DNA of 64,000 bases from CAWCUU01 sp963798855 (GTDB lineage Bacteria; Gemmatimonadota; Gemmatimonadetes; Longimicrobiales; RSA9), in NCBI GenBank assembly GCA_963798855.1, contig CAWCUU010000001.1, forward strand, positions 1,178,001 to 1,242,000, read 5' to 3'. Below the pieces are notes generated by a model. The model saw only the letters and a program-made list of their open reading frames with translations, was not told the DNA's origin and searched no databases. A program made the position numbers and the translations under genes. Shown in pieces: positions 8,501 to 20,445 of the stretch; position 1 is the stretch's first letter; each line of letters opens with the position of its first letter.

Positions 8501-11500
8501 TTCTTCAACTGGTACGACACGAGCGGCCTGGCGCCGCTGCCTCCGCTGTACGTCTCCACCGTCGATAGTGGCAATCTCGCGGCCTCTCTCCTGGCGCTCG
8601 CCCAGGGCTGCAGGGAGGTCGCGTCCGCACCGCTGTTCCGCGAGGAGGGGCCGCTGGCGGTGGCGGATGACCTGCGGCTCCTCGACGGGATCGTGGCCGC
8701 CGGCGCGCGGCGAGTGCCTCAACACGATTCGCTGCTGCAGCGAATGGAGGCCGATGAGAAGGAGCTCTGGCGCGTGCATACCATGTCCGCGTGGAGGGCG
8801 GCTCTCGAGCGGATGACGCAGTCGGAGCTGCCGCAAATGGAACAGGACGTGTTGGAAGTCGTGCGAGCTGGAGAGCTCGACCGGAAGGGCCTCGCGGACC
8901 TGCACGGCTGGATCGTCAATGTCCGGGCCCGGGTGGAGGAGTGCCTCCTCGAGCAGCAGGAGCTCCTTCCGTGGCTCTCGCTGCCGCCGGATCCGGGCGG
9001 CCCCGCGGACCCAGGGCTGCGGGATGCGTGGAAGAGCGTCCTCTCGCTGCCGGAGAATCCGGCGCTGAAGTGCATTCCTGCTCTGGCGGGGAGGGCGGCG
9101 GCGGAGCTGAAGGAGTCCGGAGCGGCGACGTCGCTTTCTTCCACCGCGACGTTGCAGGATGCCGCCGCCGCCCTCGAGGCCGCGGTGTCTCGAGCCCGCG
9201 ACCTCTGCGAGGGTCTCGAGCGGATCGCGACGTCAGCCGAGGCGATCGTGGCGGCGATGGACTTCCGTTTCCTGTACGACGGGAGACGCCACCAATTTCA
9301 CGTCGGCTTCAATGTTTCCAGCGGACAGCTGGACCACGGCTACTACGATCTTCTTGCTTCGGAGGCCCGTCTCGCCAGCTACGTGGCCATTCTCAAGGGC
9401 GATGCTCCCTGGAAGCACTGGCTCCACCTCGGACGGCCATTCCGCAGGGACGACGGCACGGTCGTGCTCGTCAGCTGGGCGGGCACGATGTTCGAGTACC
9501 TGATGCCGCTGCTCCTGCTTCCAGTCGTCCGCGGCTCCTTGCTCGGCGCGGCGAACGAGCGCGCCGTGGCCGTGCAGCGGCGGTTCGCCGCGACGCACGG
9601 CACGCCATGGGGCATGTCGGAGTCCGCATTCAACGATCTGGACCGCAACGGGGTGTATCAGTACAGGGCCTTCGGAGCTCCGGGACTCGCGCTCAGCCGC
9701 GACGCGGGGGATCGTCTCGTCGTCGCGCCCTACGCGTCTGCGCTGGGTCTCGCGATCGATGCTCCGGCCGTGCTCGAGAACCTGGACGCGCTCGAGGAGC
9801 TCGGCGCGCTCGGCTCGTACGGCTTCTATGAAAGTGTGGATTTCGGGCTCACGCGACGGTCGGGCGGCCGGACCCCGACCGTGGTGCGGACTTACATGGC
9901 CCATCACCAGGGCATGATCCTGCTGGCGCTGGACAATGCTCTGCACGGCGAGCCCATGGTGCGCCGCTTCCTCGCGGACCCGCGTTGCCTTGCCAGCGAG
10001 CCGTTGCTGCACGAGCGCGTGCCCGCCGCCGCACCCGTTGCGCGCGGACTCCGGCCGGCACGTAGAAAGGGTTTCCTGCACCCGGAGCCGCTGGTGAGCT
10101 GGGCGGTCTACGGCGAGGCCGGCGCACCTCAGGCGCAGGTGCTCTCGAACGGGGAGATGTCCAGCCTGGTGAGCTCGACCGGGGGCGGCGGCCTCCGCTG
10201 GAGAGGCATGGCGCTGACGAGAATGGCGTGCCGATCCCACGGAGGATCGCTGGGGGCAGTGGATCTACCTGCAGGACCTCGATTCGGGTGCCCTCTGGTC
10301 GGCGGGAATCGCCCCCTGCCGCGGCCGACCGGATGCCTACGTAGCCAGCTTCGCACCTCACCGGGTCGAGATCCACCGAACCGACGGCGAACTCTCGGTG
10401 CATTTGACGGTGTCCGTCTGCTCGGGGGCGCCGGTAGAGATCCGCCGGGTTGCGGTTCTGAACATGGGAGCCCTGCATCGGAGGATCGCGCTCACGAGCT
10501 TTGGCGAGCTGTCTCTCGCGCAGCCGGGCGAGGATCGGCGGCATCCGGCCTTCCAGAAGCTCTTCGTGGAAGCCGGCTACATCGACGAGAGGCACGCTCT
10601 CGTGTTCCGCCGTCGCGGACGGGCGGGTCCCTGTCTGGCACACGGCGCGGTTTCCGGCGAACGCCGGTCCGCGCCGGTGGGCTGGGAGACGGACCGACGC
10701 CGTTTCTTCGGCCGTGCCGGCTCTCCGGCGGTTCCCGAGGGGCTCCGTCAGGGCCCTGCGGGGCTGTCACGGACGACGGGCGCGACGCTCGATCCGGTCT
10801 TCGCCCTCGGATACGAGGTCATGCTCCCGCCCGGCGAAGAGTACGTGCTGTCGTTTCTCACATCCGCCGGCGAGACCAGCAGCGAGGCTCTGCACCACCT
10901 GGAGCGCTACGGGACTCCGGCCCGCATCGGGTGGGCGCTCGAGCAGGCTGCGGAGCGGAGCAAGCACGATCTGCAGGAGCTCGCTTTGCGGCCCGGCGAT
11001 GCCCCCGCGATCCAGGAGCTCTTCACCGCGCTCGCGTTCCCGTATCGTGGACTACGCTCCACGCTGTCACAGCCCGGCACTCCGCCACCGGCTCGTCCCG
11101 AGCTCTGGCGGGTCGGCATCTCCGGCGATCTGCCCGTGATCGTGATGGTGGCCGTTCACGCGGGAGACACGGCGCCGGTGCTGCAAGTCCTGCGGGCGCA
11201 CGCCTTCCTGCACCGACACGGCGTGGACGCCGATCTCCTGGTGCTGGATCAGCAGGGCTCGGGTTACGCACAGCCACTTCGCGACTGGCTGATCCGCGCT
11301 ACGGACGAGGTACACGGTGCGGGATGGTTCGGGCGGTCCGGAGGGGTCCACTACCTTGCCGGCGGCGAGCTCGGAGAAGAGCGGCGCTACGTGCTGCAAT
11401 CCGCGGCCAGCGTCACGCTGGAGAGCGGACGCGCCACGCTGAAGGACCAGATGACCGGCCTCCGCTCGCGGGCGCCCGAGCTTCCCCCCTTCGTGCCCAT

Positions 11501-13982
11501 GACCTCGTCGCCAGTGCGGCCCCTGCCGACACCGTCGCTCGAACCGCAGCCGGCGCTGCGTTACGAAAACGGGAGAGGCGGCTTCAGCTCCAATGGGCGG
11601 GAATACGTCATCCATTTGGACGCCGGCGAGACCACACCGGCGCCCTGGATCAACGTGATCGCCAATCCGGACTTCGGCTTCACGGTGTCGGAGAGTGGCG
11701 CCGGCTTCACGTGGGCGTTGAACAGCGCCGAGCGCCGTCTCACGCCTTGGCATAACGACCCCGTGCTGGATCCCCCCGGAGAGGTGCTCTATCTGCGCGA
11801 CGAGGAGACGGGTGACGTCTGGAGCGCGACCCCGTCACCGGCGCCTGGCCCGGGTGGCTACCGGATCCGACACGGGCAGGGGTATACGACCTTCGAGCAT
11901 CGGAGCCACGGGTTGAACCAGCGGCTCCGCGTGTTCGTAGCGCCGGACGCACCGGTCAAGATCGCGGAGATCGAGGTCACCGATCTCTGGGATCGGCCAC
12001 GACGGATCACGGCCACGTACTATGCCGAGCTGGTTCTCGGCTCGGACCGGACCGTTTCCGCACCCCACGTGACCACCTGGATCGAACGCTCAGCCGGAGC
12101 GGTCCTCGCCCGTGAGGGCTTCTCCGAGCGCTTTCCCGGTCGCGTCGCCTTCCTGGCCGGCTCGGGACCCGTGCACGGAGCGACCGGAGACCGTGCCGAA
12201 TTCCTCGGTGCGGGCGGCCTCGCCGCCCCGGCTGCGCTCCGACGCATCGGTCTCGGCGAGGCGTTCGGCTCGGGTTTCGACCCCTGCGCGGCTCTGCAGC
12301 TTCACATCGACCTGCCCGCCGGAGGAACGACCTCCGTCCATTTCATGCTGGGAGAGGAGAGCGACGCCGCCACAGCGCTTCAGCGCATCGGCGAGCTGAA
12401 GGATCCGGCCGCCGTCGCGGCGAGCTGGCACGGGATGCAGAAGGGATGGGACGATCTGCTCGGGCGCCTGACCGTCCGGACGCCGGAGCCCGGCATGGAC
12501 TTCATGCTGAATCGGTGGCTTCCCCATCAGACGGTCACATGCCGGCTCTGGGCCCGTTCCGCGCTCTACCAGTCCAGCGGCGCCTTCGGCTTCCGGGACC
12601 AGCTTCAGGATGCCTTGAACGTGCTCATCCTGGATCCAGGGCTGACGCGTGCTCAGATCCTGGAGGCTGCGGCAAGGCAGTTCGAGCAGGGGGATGTGCT
12701 GCACTGGTGGCAACCCGGCACGACAGAGGGGGTTCGCACGCGTTGCTCGGATGATCTCCTGTGGCTGCCGCATGTGACGGCCGCCTATGTGGAGGCGACC
12801 GGCGATACGGAAATCCTGAACGTCCGGATCCCCTATCTCGATGCTCCACCGCTGAGGCCCGACGAATCGGAGCGCTACCAGAGCTATCCCCACGCCGCTG
12901 CGAGCGGGACCTTGTACGAGCACTGCAAGCGGGCGCTGAAGCGCGGCATCACGCACGGCCCTCACGGGCTCCCGCTCATCGGCTCGGGCGACTGGAATGA
13001 TGGACTGAATCGGGTCGGCGAGGACGGCGCCGGCGAGAGCATCTGGCTGGGCTGGTTCATCTGCGCGACCGTCGAGAGCTTCGCACCGCTCATGGAGCGT
13101 CTGGAGGGCGGTGGGGCAGCGGCCGAGCTGCGCTCCCCGGCCGAAGTCATCCGGCGGAATCTGGAGGAACACGGCTGGGATGGCGGGTGGTACCGGCGTG
13201 CGTACTACGACGACGGCACGCCGCTGGGCTCCGCCTCCAGCGACGAGGCGCGAATCGACTCCATCGCTCAGTCGTGGGCGGTTCTGTCCGGCGCCGCGGA
13301 TCCCGACCGCGCCCGGCAGGCGGTGCGCTCGGCGCTCGAGCGGCTCGTACGCGAGGACGAAGGGCTGGTGCTGCTCCTGTTCCCGCCCTTCGATCGCACA
13401 CTCAGGAATCCGGGCTATATCCGGGACTATCCGCCCGGCGTACGGGAAAACGGAGGCCAGTATACGCACGCCGCCGTCTGGCTGGCCTGGGCCGTCGCGA
13501 AGCTGGGCGACGGTGCCAGGGCCGAAGAGCTCTTCCGGATGTTGAACCCGATCTCGCGAGCCTCCTCGCCCGAAGCATTGCAGAAGTATCGGGTCGAGCC
13601 GTACGTGCTCGCGGCGGACGTGTACAGTGGCCCGCCACACGACGGACAGGGAGGCTGGACGTGGTACACGGGCTCGGCCGGATGGCTGTACAGGCTGGGC
13701 ACAGAGGCGATCCTGGGAATTCGCCGTGTCCCCGACGGCATCCGCGTGGAGCCGTGCATCCCGCCCTCGTGGTCCGGTTTCGAAGCGGAGTTACGTCACG
13801 GCGACGGCCTGCTGCGGCTCGAAGTGGAGAACCCGGACGGAGTCTGCGGCGGGATCGCTCGCGTGGAGCTGGACGGCGTGGCGCTCGACGAGGCGGTCTT
13901 TCCATTCCCGTCGGACGGCTGCGTCCACACCGCGGTGGTTCGCCTGGGCGCGGCGGGAGTCCGCGGGCCGGTAGCCGAGTGA
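5567..13982 (+). CDS. ndvB: Cyclic beta-1,2-glucan synthase-like giant protein (GT84 + glycoamylase + GH94), one frameshift
   Basis: A roughly 2,800-residue membrane protein with the NdvB architecture: an N-terminal region (AEWLLDNTYIV); a hydrophobic pair near residues 320-365; a processive glycosyltransferase region near 385-700 (VALDADT, GEGIYAGKGIYEV, HRWVRGDW); more membrane helices; a glycoamylase-type domain (DHGYYDLLASEA, GTMFEYLMPLL, YMAHHQGM); and a C-terminal GH94-type phosphorylase with GSGDWNDGLNRVGEDG near residue 2475. The reading frame breaks at 10222-10223: upstream ends ...GMALTR and downstream resumes at TGG (10224) as WRADPTEDRWGQWIYLQD, the normal continuation. One surplus A in GAGAATGG explains it. 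Probable substrate is UDP-glucose and product a periplasmic beta-1,2-glucan (family knowledge); a function in osmotic or envelope protection fits the neighbouring UspA gene. Confidence 0.85.
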
Positions 13983-14200
13983 GGAGTCGGGCCCCCGAAG
14001 GAGGCGGTGCTTCGACATGCTAGTCGACGAAAGGGTGCGGCCGATCGCCGCTACCGCGGCTCGCGAGTGCGCGGCGCTGTTCGGGCGCCCCCGGGTATCA
14101 TGCATCCCATCGGCCACGCGGAGTACTCGCGCCGCCCGACGGCCGTCCGCTCCGGCACGGACGGAAGGCGGCACGTTCAACAATCCAACAGGAGGACCGC

Positions 14201-14413
14201 ATGTCATCCATCGTGAAGGTGATCGAGGTGCTCGCGCAATCGGAGAAGAGCTTCGACGACGCGGTTCAGAGCGCGCTCACCGAAGCGGCCAAGACGGTCG
14301 ACGGCATCAAGGAGATCTGGGTCGGCGGCATGAAGGCGCTGGTAGAGAACAACAGGATCGTGGAGTACCGGGTCACCACGAAGATCTCCTTCGTGGTGGA
14401 GGGCCACGCCTGA
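14201..14413 (+). CDS. Dodecin (flavin-binding dodecamer subunit)
   Basis: A 70-residue protein matching dodecin along its full length: SSIVKVIEVLAQSEKSFDDAV, then GIKEIWV and IVEYRVTTKISFVVE. Dodecins assemble into hollow dodecamers that store riboflavin/FMN or CoA and buffer flavin phototoxicity. The position usually held by the flavin-stacking Trp is occupied (EIWVGG). ATG at 14201 follows a strong AGGAGG. A TATCAT hexamer at 14096-14101 could be its -10, but no -35 was seen. Confidence 0.92.
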   Translation: MSSIVKVIEVLAQSEKSFDDAVQSALTEAAKTVDGIKEIWVGGMKALVENNRIVEYRVTTKISFVVEGHA

Positions 14414-14784
14414 TCTGATCGGCGGGTCGCGGAGGCTGGGCGGCGGCGGGCACGGCCGATCCGCCCTCCTCCGACTCGTGCTGCCACGTGGGCGGTCTGC
14501 TGCACCGGCGCCAGGAGCGCCCCGTTGTGGAGCGCTGGGGAAGGACAATCTGTCCCGGCGCCCGGCGCCCGGCGACCGGGGCCGTGACGGCAGCCTTCGC
14601 GGCCCGGCAAGCTCATGGCTCGCGAGTCGCGCCCGGGCCATTCGGCGCTGTCGGAGGACTCCCCACAGCGGTGATGAGAAAGGGCGGACTGACGTCTTGC
14701 AGGCCGTTCGCCATCTATGACGTGGCAGGTCTTTCTGTCGCTTCCGCGTCACGCACGCGCTCAGGGGAGCGCAAGGAGTCCGCA
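14414..14784. other. Non-coding gap between dodecin and CBS gene
   Basis: No convincing gene in these 371 bp. An inverted repeat GGACA-ATC-TGTCC lies at 14543-14555 and resembles a dimeric regulator site. CTGTCGG at 14648 and CCCCACAG at 14661-14668 recall parts of the composite stress site but not with its spacing. The CBS ribosome site (AAGGAG, 14773-14778) closes the gap. Confidence 0.35.
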
Positions 14785-15333
14785 ATGAGTACCCCGGTTG
14801 CCGAAAGGACCTCCGCGCTGCGAGTCGCGGATATCATGCAGGCAGATCCGATCACGATCATCCCGGATGCGTCGGTTCGGGAGCTCGCACAGCTGCTGGT
14901 CGAGCACGAGATCAGTGGTGTGCCGGTGGTCGAGTCCGGTGGCGCAGTGGCCGGCGTCGTTTCCATCTGGGATATCGCGCGCCTGATCGCCGAGTCCGCA
15001 TCGGAGCCGAGCTTTTCTCTGTTCCTCGGGGGAGGGGGCGCTCCCGCTTCGAGCCCGTCCCTCAGACCCGCGTTCTATCGCTCGCCCGACCTCAATGGCC
15101 CGCCCCATCGGCCGTTCATCGGCACCTCGCTGCCCGGTCTCCTCGAGCGGCACCGGGTCCGCGACATCATGACACCGGCGGTGTTTCACGTCCGCGAGGG
15201 CGCGACGCTCCCGGAGCTTGCGCGCTTCCTACTTCAGGCGAAGATCCACCGCGCGCTGGTCATGGACGGCGGACACCTGCGCGGGATCGTCACCTCGAGC
15301 GACGTGCTGCACGCCCTGGCGGAGCCCGCATGA
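14785..15333 (+). CDS. CBS-domain pair protein
   Basis: A 182-residue protein with two CBS motifs separated by a Pro/Gly/Ser-rich insert (residues about 75-120). Each begins with the family pattern VADIMQADPITI and VRDIMTPAVFHV and ends GVVSIWDIARL and GIVTSSDVLHAL. CBS pairs bind adenine nucleotides or metals and act as energy sensors. A longer open frame exists from 14488, but AAGGAG and the conserved N-terminus support the ATG at 14785. It overlaps the phosphoribosyltransferase by ATGA (15330), so the two are coupled. Confidence 0.87.
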   Translation: MSTPVAERTSALRVADIMQADPITIIPDASVRELAQLLVEHEISGVPVVESGGAVAGVVSIWDIARLIAESASEPSFSLFLGGGGAPASSPSLRPAFYRSPDLNGPPHRPFIGTSLPGLLERHRVRDIMTPAVFHVREGATLPELARFLLQAKIHRALVMDGGHLRGIVTSSDVLHALAEPA

Positions 15334-16025
15334 GTCGGGCACTCTTCCGCGATCGCGAGCACGCGGGACGCCTTCTGGGCGAGCGACTGGCTGCATACGC
15401 CGGACGGCGGGACGTGCTCGTGCTCGCGCTCCCTCGGGGCGGCGTGCCCGTCGGCCTCGAGGTCGCGCGGAGTCTCGGCGCCCCGCTCGACATCGTCGTG
15501 GTGCGTAAGCTGGGGGTACCCTTCGAGCCGGAGCTGGCGATGGGCGCCATCGCCAGCGGCGGCGCGGCCGTGCTGAACGAGCAGGTGGTCGACATGCTCG
15601 GCCTGACGTCCGAGGCGATCGAGGAAGTCGCCGCTCGGGAACGACTGGAGCTGCAGCGGCGCGAAGCCGCCTATCGCGGCGCGCGTCCGCCGCTCGACGT
15701 ATCGGGGAAGATCGTGATCCTCGTCGATGACGGCGTGGCGACGGGCTCCACCATCCGGGCCGCGGCTCGAGCGCTTCGTGAGCTGCGTCCGGCCCGCCTC
15801 GTCATCGCCGTCCCCGTCGGCGCTCTCAGGACCTGTGCGGATCTGCGTGGCTACGCGGACGAGGTCGTATGTCTCGCGACGCCGGAACCGTTGCTCGCGA
15901 TCAGCCCGTTCTACCAGTCCTTTCCGCAGACGACGGACGACGAGGTGTGCCGGCTTCTGGCCGAGGTGGCCGGGATTGCCGAGGTCGGGACGCCCGCGAG
16001 CGGTCCACGGGCGAACGAGGGCTAG
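15330..16025 (+). CDS. Phosphoribosyltransferase domain protein
   Basis: A 231-residue type I phosphoribosyltransferase of the kind often found in stress islands. FRDREHAGRLLGERLA at the N-terminus and the PRPP loop VILVDDGVATGSTIRAAARAL (near residue 130) are diagnostic; LALPRGGVPVGLEVA and VVVRKLGVP match the family. The natural substrate is not known. Coupled by ATGA to the CBS gene upstream; converges with rtcB, leaving a 180-bp gap without a clear terminator. Confidence 0.86.
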   Translation: MSRALFRDREHAGRLLGERLAAYAGRRDVLVLALPRGGVPVGLEVARSLGAPLDIVVVRKLGVPFEPELAMGAIASGGAAVLNEQVVDMLGLTSEAIEEVAARERLELQRREAAYRGARPPLDVSGKIVILVDDGVATGSTIRAAARALRELRPARLVIAVPVGALRTCADLRGYADEVVCLATPEPLLAISPFYQSFPQTTDDEVCRLLAEVAGIAEVGTPASGPRANEG

Positions 16026-16205
16026 GAGGCCGCGCCGAGCGCCCCATGCCGACCGCGCGCCGTCCGGATCGACCACGACGGGCCGCGACGCCTCACCCCC
16101 TTCGAGCCGTACGCCCCGCCACGTTCCACTCGAGCGCCCGCACCACGGCTTCTGCGATCGCCGTGTCGGAGGCCGGGTTGTGCCGCCCGAGGGGCGAGGG
16201 CGCTC

Positions 16206-17780
16206 TCAGCCCTTCAGCACGCCGAGCGGCTTCAGCCGCGCGATGCGCCGCCCGATCCCCGCCCCGTGCACCACGTCCACCACTTCCGCGACGTCCTTGT
16301 ACGCTTCCGGAATCTCCTCGGCGATCGTCGCATAGGAGGACGCCCGCACCTCGATGCCGAGCTCGCGGAACTCGTTCCTCAGGCTCCGTCCCCGCACCGA
16401 GGCCTTCGCGCTGTGCCGGCTCATGCGGCGGCCCGCGCCGTGACAGGCGGAGCCGAACGTCTCGCGGAACGCTGCCGCCGTGCCGGCCAGCACGTACGAA
16501 TAGCGGACCATGTCGCCCGGGATGAGCATGGGCTGGCCCACGTCGCGGTAGGCCGCCGGCACGTCGGGGTGACCGGGCGGGAAGGCGCGCGTCGCGCCCT
16601 TCCGGTGCACGCACAGCCGGCGCTCCCGACCGTCCACCTCGTGCCGCTCCCACTTCGCCATGTTGTGCGCGACGTCGTAGACCATGTTCAGGCCCAGGTC
16701 CTGCCAGGTACGTCCGAAGATTCTGGCGAAGGAGAGTCGGACGCGGTGCGCCATCATCTGCCGATTGGCGAAGGCGAAGTTCGCCGCCGCCGTCATCGCG
16801 CCCATGTAGCGCCGCGCTTCCGGAGAATCGAGTGGCGCGCAGGCGAGCTGCCGGTCCGGCAGCGCGATCTGGTTGCGTGCGGCGCTGTCCAGCATCACGC
16901 CGAGGAAATCGTCGCACACCTGGTGGCCCAGGCCGCGCGAGCCGGAATGGATCAGGACCGTGACGTGTCCCGGCCGCAGCCCGAAGCGCGTGGCGGTCGT
17001 CGCGTCGTAGACTTCATCGACGAATCCGACCTCGATGAAGTGGTTGCCCGAGCCTACCGTGCCGAGCTGGGGTCGTCCGCGCTCGAGGGCGCGCCCACTC
17101 ACCGCATCCGGATCGGCGCCGGGCATCGCGCCGCCGGCCTCGGTCCGCTCCAGATCGTCCTCTGTCGCGACGCCCTGCGCGAGCAGCCAGGCAGACCCCT
17201 GCTCGAGAACCGCGCGCAAGTCCGCCTCGCCCAGCACCCGGTCCTTGTACTGTGAGCCGACGCCGGCCGGCACGTCGCGCATGATCTGCGTCATCAGCGC
17301 GGCCATCCGGGGTCGTGCGTCGTCGGCCGGAAGGTCCGAGCGGAGCAACCGGACCCCACAGTTGATGTCGTAGCCGACGCCGGCCGGACTGACCACGCCG
17401 CCCTGCTCGGGATCGAATGCCGCGACGCCGCCGATCGGAAAGCCATAACCCAAGTGGATGTCGGGCATGGCGATGGACCGACCGACGATCCCGGGCAGCG
17501 TGGCTACGTTGGCGACCTGCTCCACCGCTCGATCCTGCGCTATGTCGTCGAGCATTCGGCGGGCGGCGTAGATCAACCCCTCCACCCGCATGCCGCCGGT
17601 GCGAGGCAGGCGCCACCGGTAGGCGTCGATCCGCTCGAGCGTCCGGTCCCCCACGCGAACGACGGCGTCGCCCGCACCTTCGCCGTTCTGCGTCTCCGGA
17701 CGAGCCGCCTCGACCACGAGGCTCGTAGCCTCTCGGTTCCCGCCGTCGCTGCCGGTCGAACCTCGGTTGTCCTCGAACAT
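16206..17780 (-). CDS. rtcB: RtcB-type RNA ligase
   Basis: Joins RNA 2',3'-cyclic phosphate or 3'-phosphate ends to 5'-OH ends using GTP and Mn2+. 524 residues, slightly longer than the usual 480 because of a Gly/Ser/Glu-rich N-terminal tail. Signature parts are all present: MPDIHLGYGFPIGGV, the metal-binding Cys in GYDINCGVRLL (about residue 140), GTVGSGNHFIEV, HSGSRGLGHQ, YDVAHNMAKWE, and the guanylylated-His region CHGAGRRMSR. ATG at 17780 is preceded by GGGAGGAATGC; the frame stays open upstream only because it runs antisense to ppsA. In other bacteria rtcB is induced by RNA damage, which fits a stress island. Divergent from ppsA across a 216-bp gap. Confidence 0.93.
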   Translation of the reverse strand: MFEDNRGSTGSDGGNREATSLVVEAARPETQNGEGAGDAVVRVGDRTLERIDAYRWRLPRTGGMRVEGLIYAARRMLDDIAQDRAVEQVANVATLPGIVGRSIAMPDIHLGYGFPIGGVAAFDPEQGGVVSPAGVGYDINCGVRLLRSDLPADDARPRMAALMTQIMRDVPAGVGSQYKDRVLGEADLRAVLEQGSAWLLAQGVATEDDLERTEAGGAMPGADPDAVSGRALERGRPQLGTVGSGNHFIEVGFVDEVYDATTATRFGLRPGHVTVLIHSGSRGLGHQVCDDFLGVMLDSAARNQIALPDRQLACAPLDSPEARRYMGAMTAAANFAFANRQMMAHRVRLSFARIFGRTWQDLGLNMVYDVAHNMAKWERHEVDGRERRLCVHRKGATRAFPPGHPDVPAAYRDVGQPMLIPGDMVRYSYVLAGTAAAFRETFGSACHGAGRRMSRHSAKASVRGRSLRNEFRELGIEVRASSYATIAEEIPEAYKDVAEVVDVVHGAGIGRRIARLKPLGVLKG

Positions 17781-17996
17781 GCATTCCTCCCTGACCCGGT
17801 CACAGGCTGCAGGCAGCGGGTTCCGTGCCGGATGCTCACGATGGCCGCACTCCACCGAGTCCGAGGGAAGAGTTTCCCCCACGTCCCGCCCTGCTGTGAA
17901 GCGATAGGCCCGACACCGTTTTGCGGGTTTGCCCGACTTCGCCTCCGTCGCCGCCGCCGTAGGCTCGATAAAGGATTCTCTCGCAGGGGCGGCGAC

Positions 17997-20445
17997 ATGG
18001 CCGATGCACAGGTGCTCTGGTTCGACGACGTCGGGCTCGCGGACGTGGCGCGAGTCGGAGGCAAGAACGCCTCGCTCGGCGAGCTGCGTCGCGCGCTCGT
18101 GCCTCGCGGCGTGCGCGTTCCGAACGGGTTCGCGACGACGGCCTCCGCGTACCGCGCGTTCATGGCCGCGGCCGGGCTCGAGGCCCTCATCCGCGAGCAG
18201 CTCGGAGATCTCGACGTCGGAGATGTCGCCCGGCTGCAGTCGGTCGGCCAGCGCATTCGCGGCGCGATCCTCGGCGCTCAACTTCCGCAGTCCCTGGAAG
18301 AGTCCGTTCGGCAGGCGTATCGCCGGCTGGAACAGGAGTACGGCGAGCAGTGCGACGTCGCCGTGCGCAGCAGCGCCACCGCCGAGGACCTCCCGGAGGC
18401 CAGCTTCGCCGGGCAGCAGGAGACCTACCTCAACGTGCGTGGCGGCCGCGCCGTCGTCGCCGCCGTGCACCGCTGCTTCGCCTCGCTGTTCACCGACCGC
18501 GCGATCGTCTACCGGACGGAGCGCGGCTTCGACCATTCGGCGGTCGCGCTCTCGGTCGGTGTGCAGAAGATGGTGCGCTCCGACCGCGCGTGCGCCGGCG
18601 TCATGTTCTCGCTCGACACCGAGAGCGGCTTCCGCGACGTCGTCCTGATCAACGCCGCCTGGGGCCTCGGCGAGAGCGTCGTCCAGGGCGCGGTGAACCC
18701 GGACGAGTACTACGTCTTCAAGCCGACGCTGCAGGAGGGATTCCGGCCGATCCTGCAGCGCAAGCTCGGTTCGAAGGAGATGAAGATCGTCTATGACACG
18801 GGCGGCGGCCGCCAGGTGCGGACGGTGGCGGTGCCATCGGAAGACAGGCGGCGCTTCGTGCTCGGCGACGACGAGCTGCTCACGCTCGCGCGCTGGGCGT
18901 GCCTCGTCGAAGAACATTACTCCCGGGTGCGTGGTACGCCGACGGCGATGGACATGGAGTGGGCGAAGGACGGCGACTCCGGCGAGCTGTATCTGCTTCA
19001 GGCCCGTCCCGAGACGGTCCACACGCAGGCCGCCACCGTGCGGCTCGAGCGTTACCGTCTCGAGGAGAGCGGGGAAGTGCTCGTGTCGGGCGGCAGCGTC
19101 GGCGAGCGCATCGCGAGCGGGCGGGCGCGTCTCATCCGCTCGACCGCCGAGCTGGACCGGCTGCAGGAGGGCGAGGTCCTCGTCACGGAAATGACCGATC
19201 CCGACTGGGAGCCCGTGATGAAGCGGGCGGCCGCGGTCGTGACGGACCGGGGCGGACGCACCTGCCACGCCGCCATCGTGAGCCGGGAGCTCGGCATCCC
19301 CGCCGTCGTCGGCACCGAGCGCGGCACGAGCGTCGTACCGGACGGAGCCGAGGTCACGGTCTCCTGCGCCGAGGGGGAGGAGGGTCGGGTGTACCGCGGG
19401 CGGCTGCGCAGCCGCGTGGATCAGCATCGACCTCACGACGCTGCCACGGCCGGTCACGCCGCTCATGCTGAACGTCGGCAACCCCGGAGAGGCGTTCCGG
19501 CTTTCGTTCCTGCCGAACGCCGGCGTCGGGCTCGCTCGCCTCGAGTTCATCATCGGCTCGCACATCGGCATTCACCCGATGGCGCTCGTGCATCCCGAGC
19601 GGGTGGCGGATCCAGGCCAGCGCGAGCAGATCCGCTCGCGTACCGCCGGCTACGACGAGCCCGCCGAGTTCTTCGTCGACCGCCTCGCGCAGGGCGTCTC
19701 GATGATCGCTGCCGCATTCTGGCCGAAGGACGTGATCGTCCGCCTCTCCGACTTCAAGACGAACGAGTACGCCGGCCTGCTGGGTGGGGCGGGCTTCGAG
19801 CCGCAGGAGGCGAATCCGATGCTCGGCTTCCGCGGCGCGTCCCGCTACTACGACGAGCGATACCGCGAGGGCTTCGCGCTCGAGTGTCGTGCGCTGCGCC
19901 GCGTCCGCGATGCGATGGGACTCCGCAACGTCAAGATCATGGTTCCGTTCTGCCGCACCATCCCGGAGGCGGAGCGGGTCGTCGCCGAGCTCGAGCGCAA
20001 CGGCCTGCGCCGAGGCGAGAACGGGCTCGAGCTCTACGTCATGTGCGAGATCCCGAGCAACGTCGTTCTCGCGGACCGCTTCGCGGAGATCTTCGACGGC
20101 TTCTCGATCGGCAGCAACGATCTGACGCAGCTCGTGCTCGGCGTCGACCGCGACTCCGAAGTGTTGGCCCACCTCTTCGACGAGCGTGACGAGGCGGTGC
20201 GCCGGACCATCGCCGAGGCCATCCGCGCCGTGCACGCGAAGGGCCGCAGGATCGGCATCTGTGGCCAGGCGCCGAGCGACTACCCCGAGTTCGCGCGCTT
20301 CCTGGTGGAGCAGGGGATCGACAGCATGTCGCTGAACCCGGACGCGCTGCTGAAGACGGTTCTCGAGCTGGCCGGCGGAAACGACCGGAGAGGCGCGACC
20401 GCGCCGTCGCAGCCCGAGCTCACGACCGTTGGGGCAGCACGATGA
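17997..20445 (+). CDS. ppsA: Phosphoenolpyruvate synthase, one frameshift
   Basis: Converts pyruvate + ATP to PEP + AMP + phosphate. The N-terminal ATP-grasp domain runs from LGELRRAL through AVRSSATAEDLPEASFAGQQETYLNV to LLQARPETV; the phosphohistidine domain has TDRGGRTCHAAIVSRELGIPAVVG (His near residue 422); the C-terminal PEP-binding barrel begins PLMLNVGNPGEAFR and includes SNDLTQLVLGVDRDS and GICGQAPSDYP. The frame breaks near 19425: GRVYRGRLRSRVDQ is followed one base out of phase by IDLTTLPRP. A single surplus base, most simply C19425, accounts for it. About 815 residues once repaired, normal for the family. It overlaps the DksA/TraR gene by ATGA. Probably essential for gluconeogenic growth, so a true knockout would be surprising. 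Confidence 0.87.

Noticed and set aside
10215..10230. Programmed frameshifting in the ndvB-like gene
   Set aside because: No slippery heptamer or following pseudoknot is visible, and similar +1 breaks occur in unrelated genes of the window.
14648..14668. Another copy of the stress site upstream of the CBS gene
   Set aside because: CTGTCGG and CCCCACAG are present but with wrong spacing and orientation and no TCAG or TATCNT.
17877..17916. Stress site between rtcB and ppsA
   Set aside because: CCCCACG and CCGACAC are 33 bp apart rather than 23, and no -10 follows.
17781..19571. The minus-strand frame of rtcB continuing open for another 600 codons
   Set aside because: It is antisense to ppsA, lacks conserved residues and a ribosome site; the GGGAGGAATGC-ATG at 17780 is the real start.
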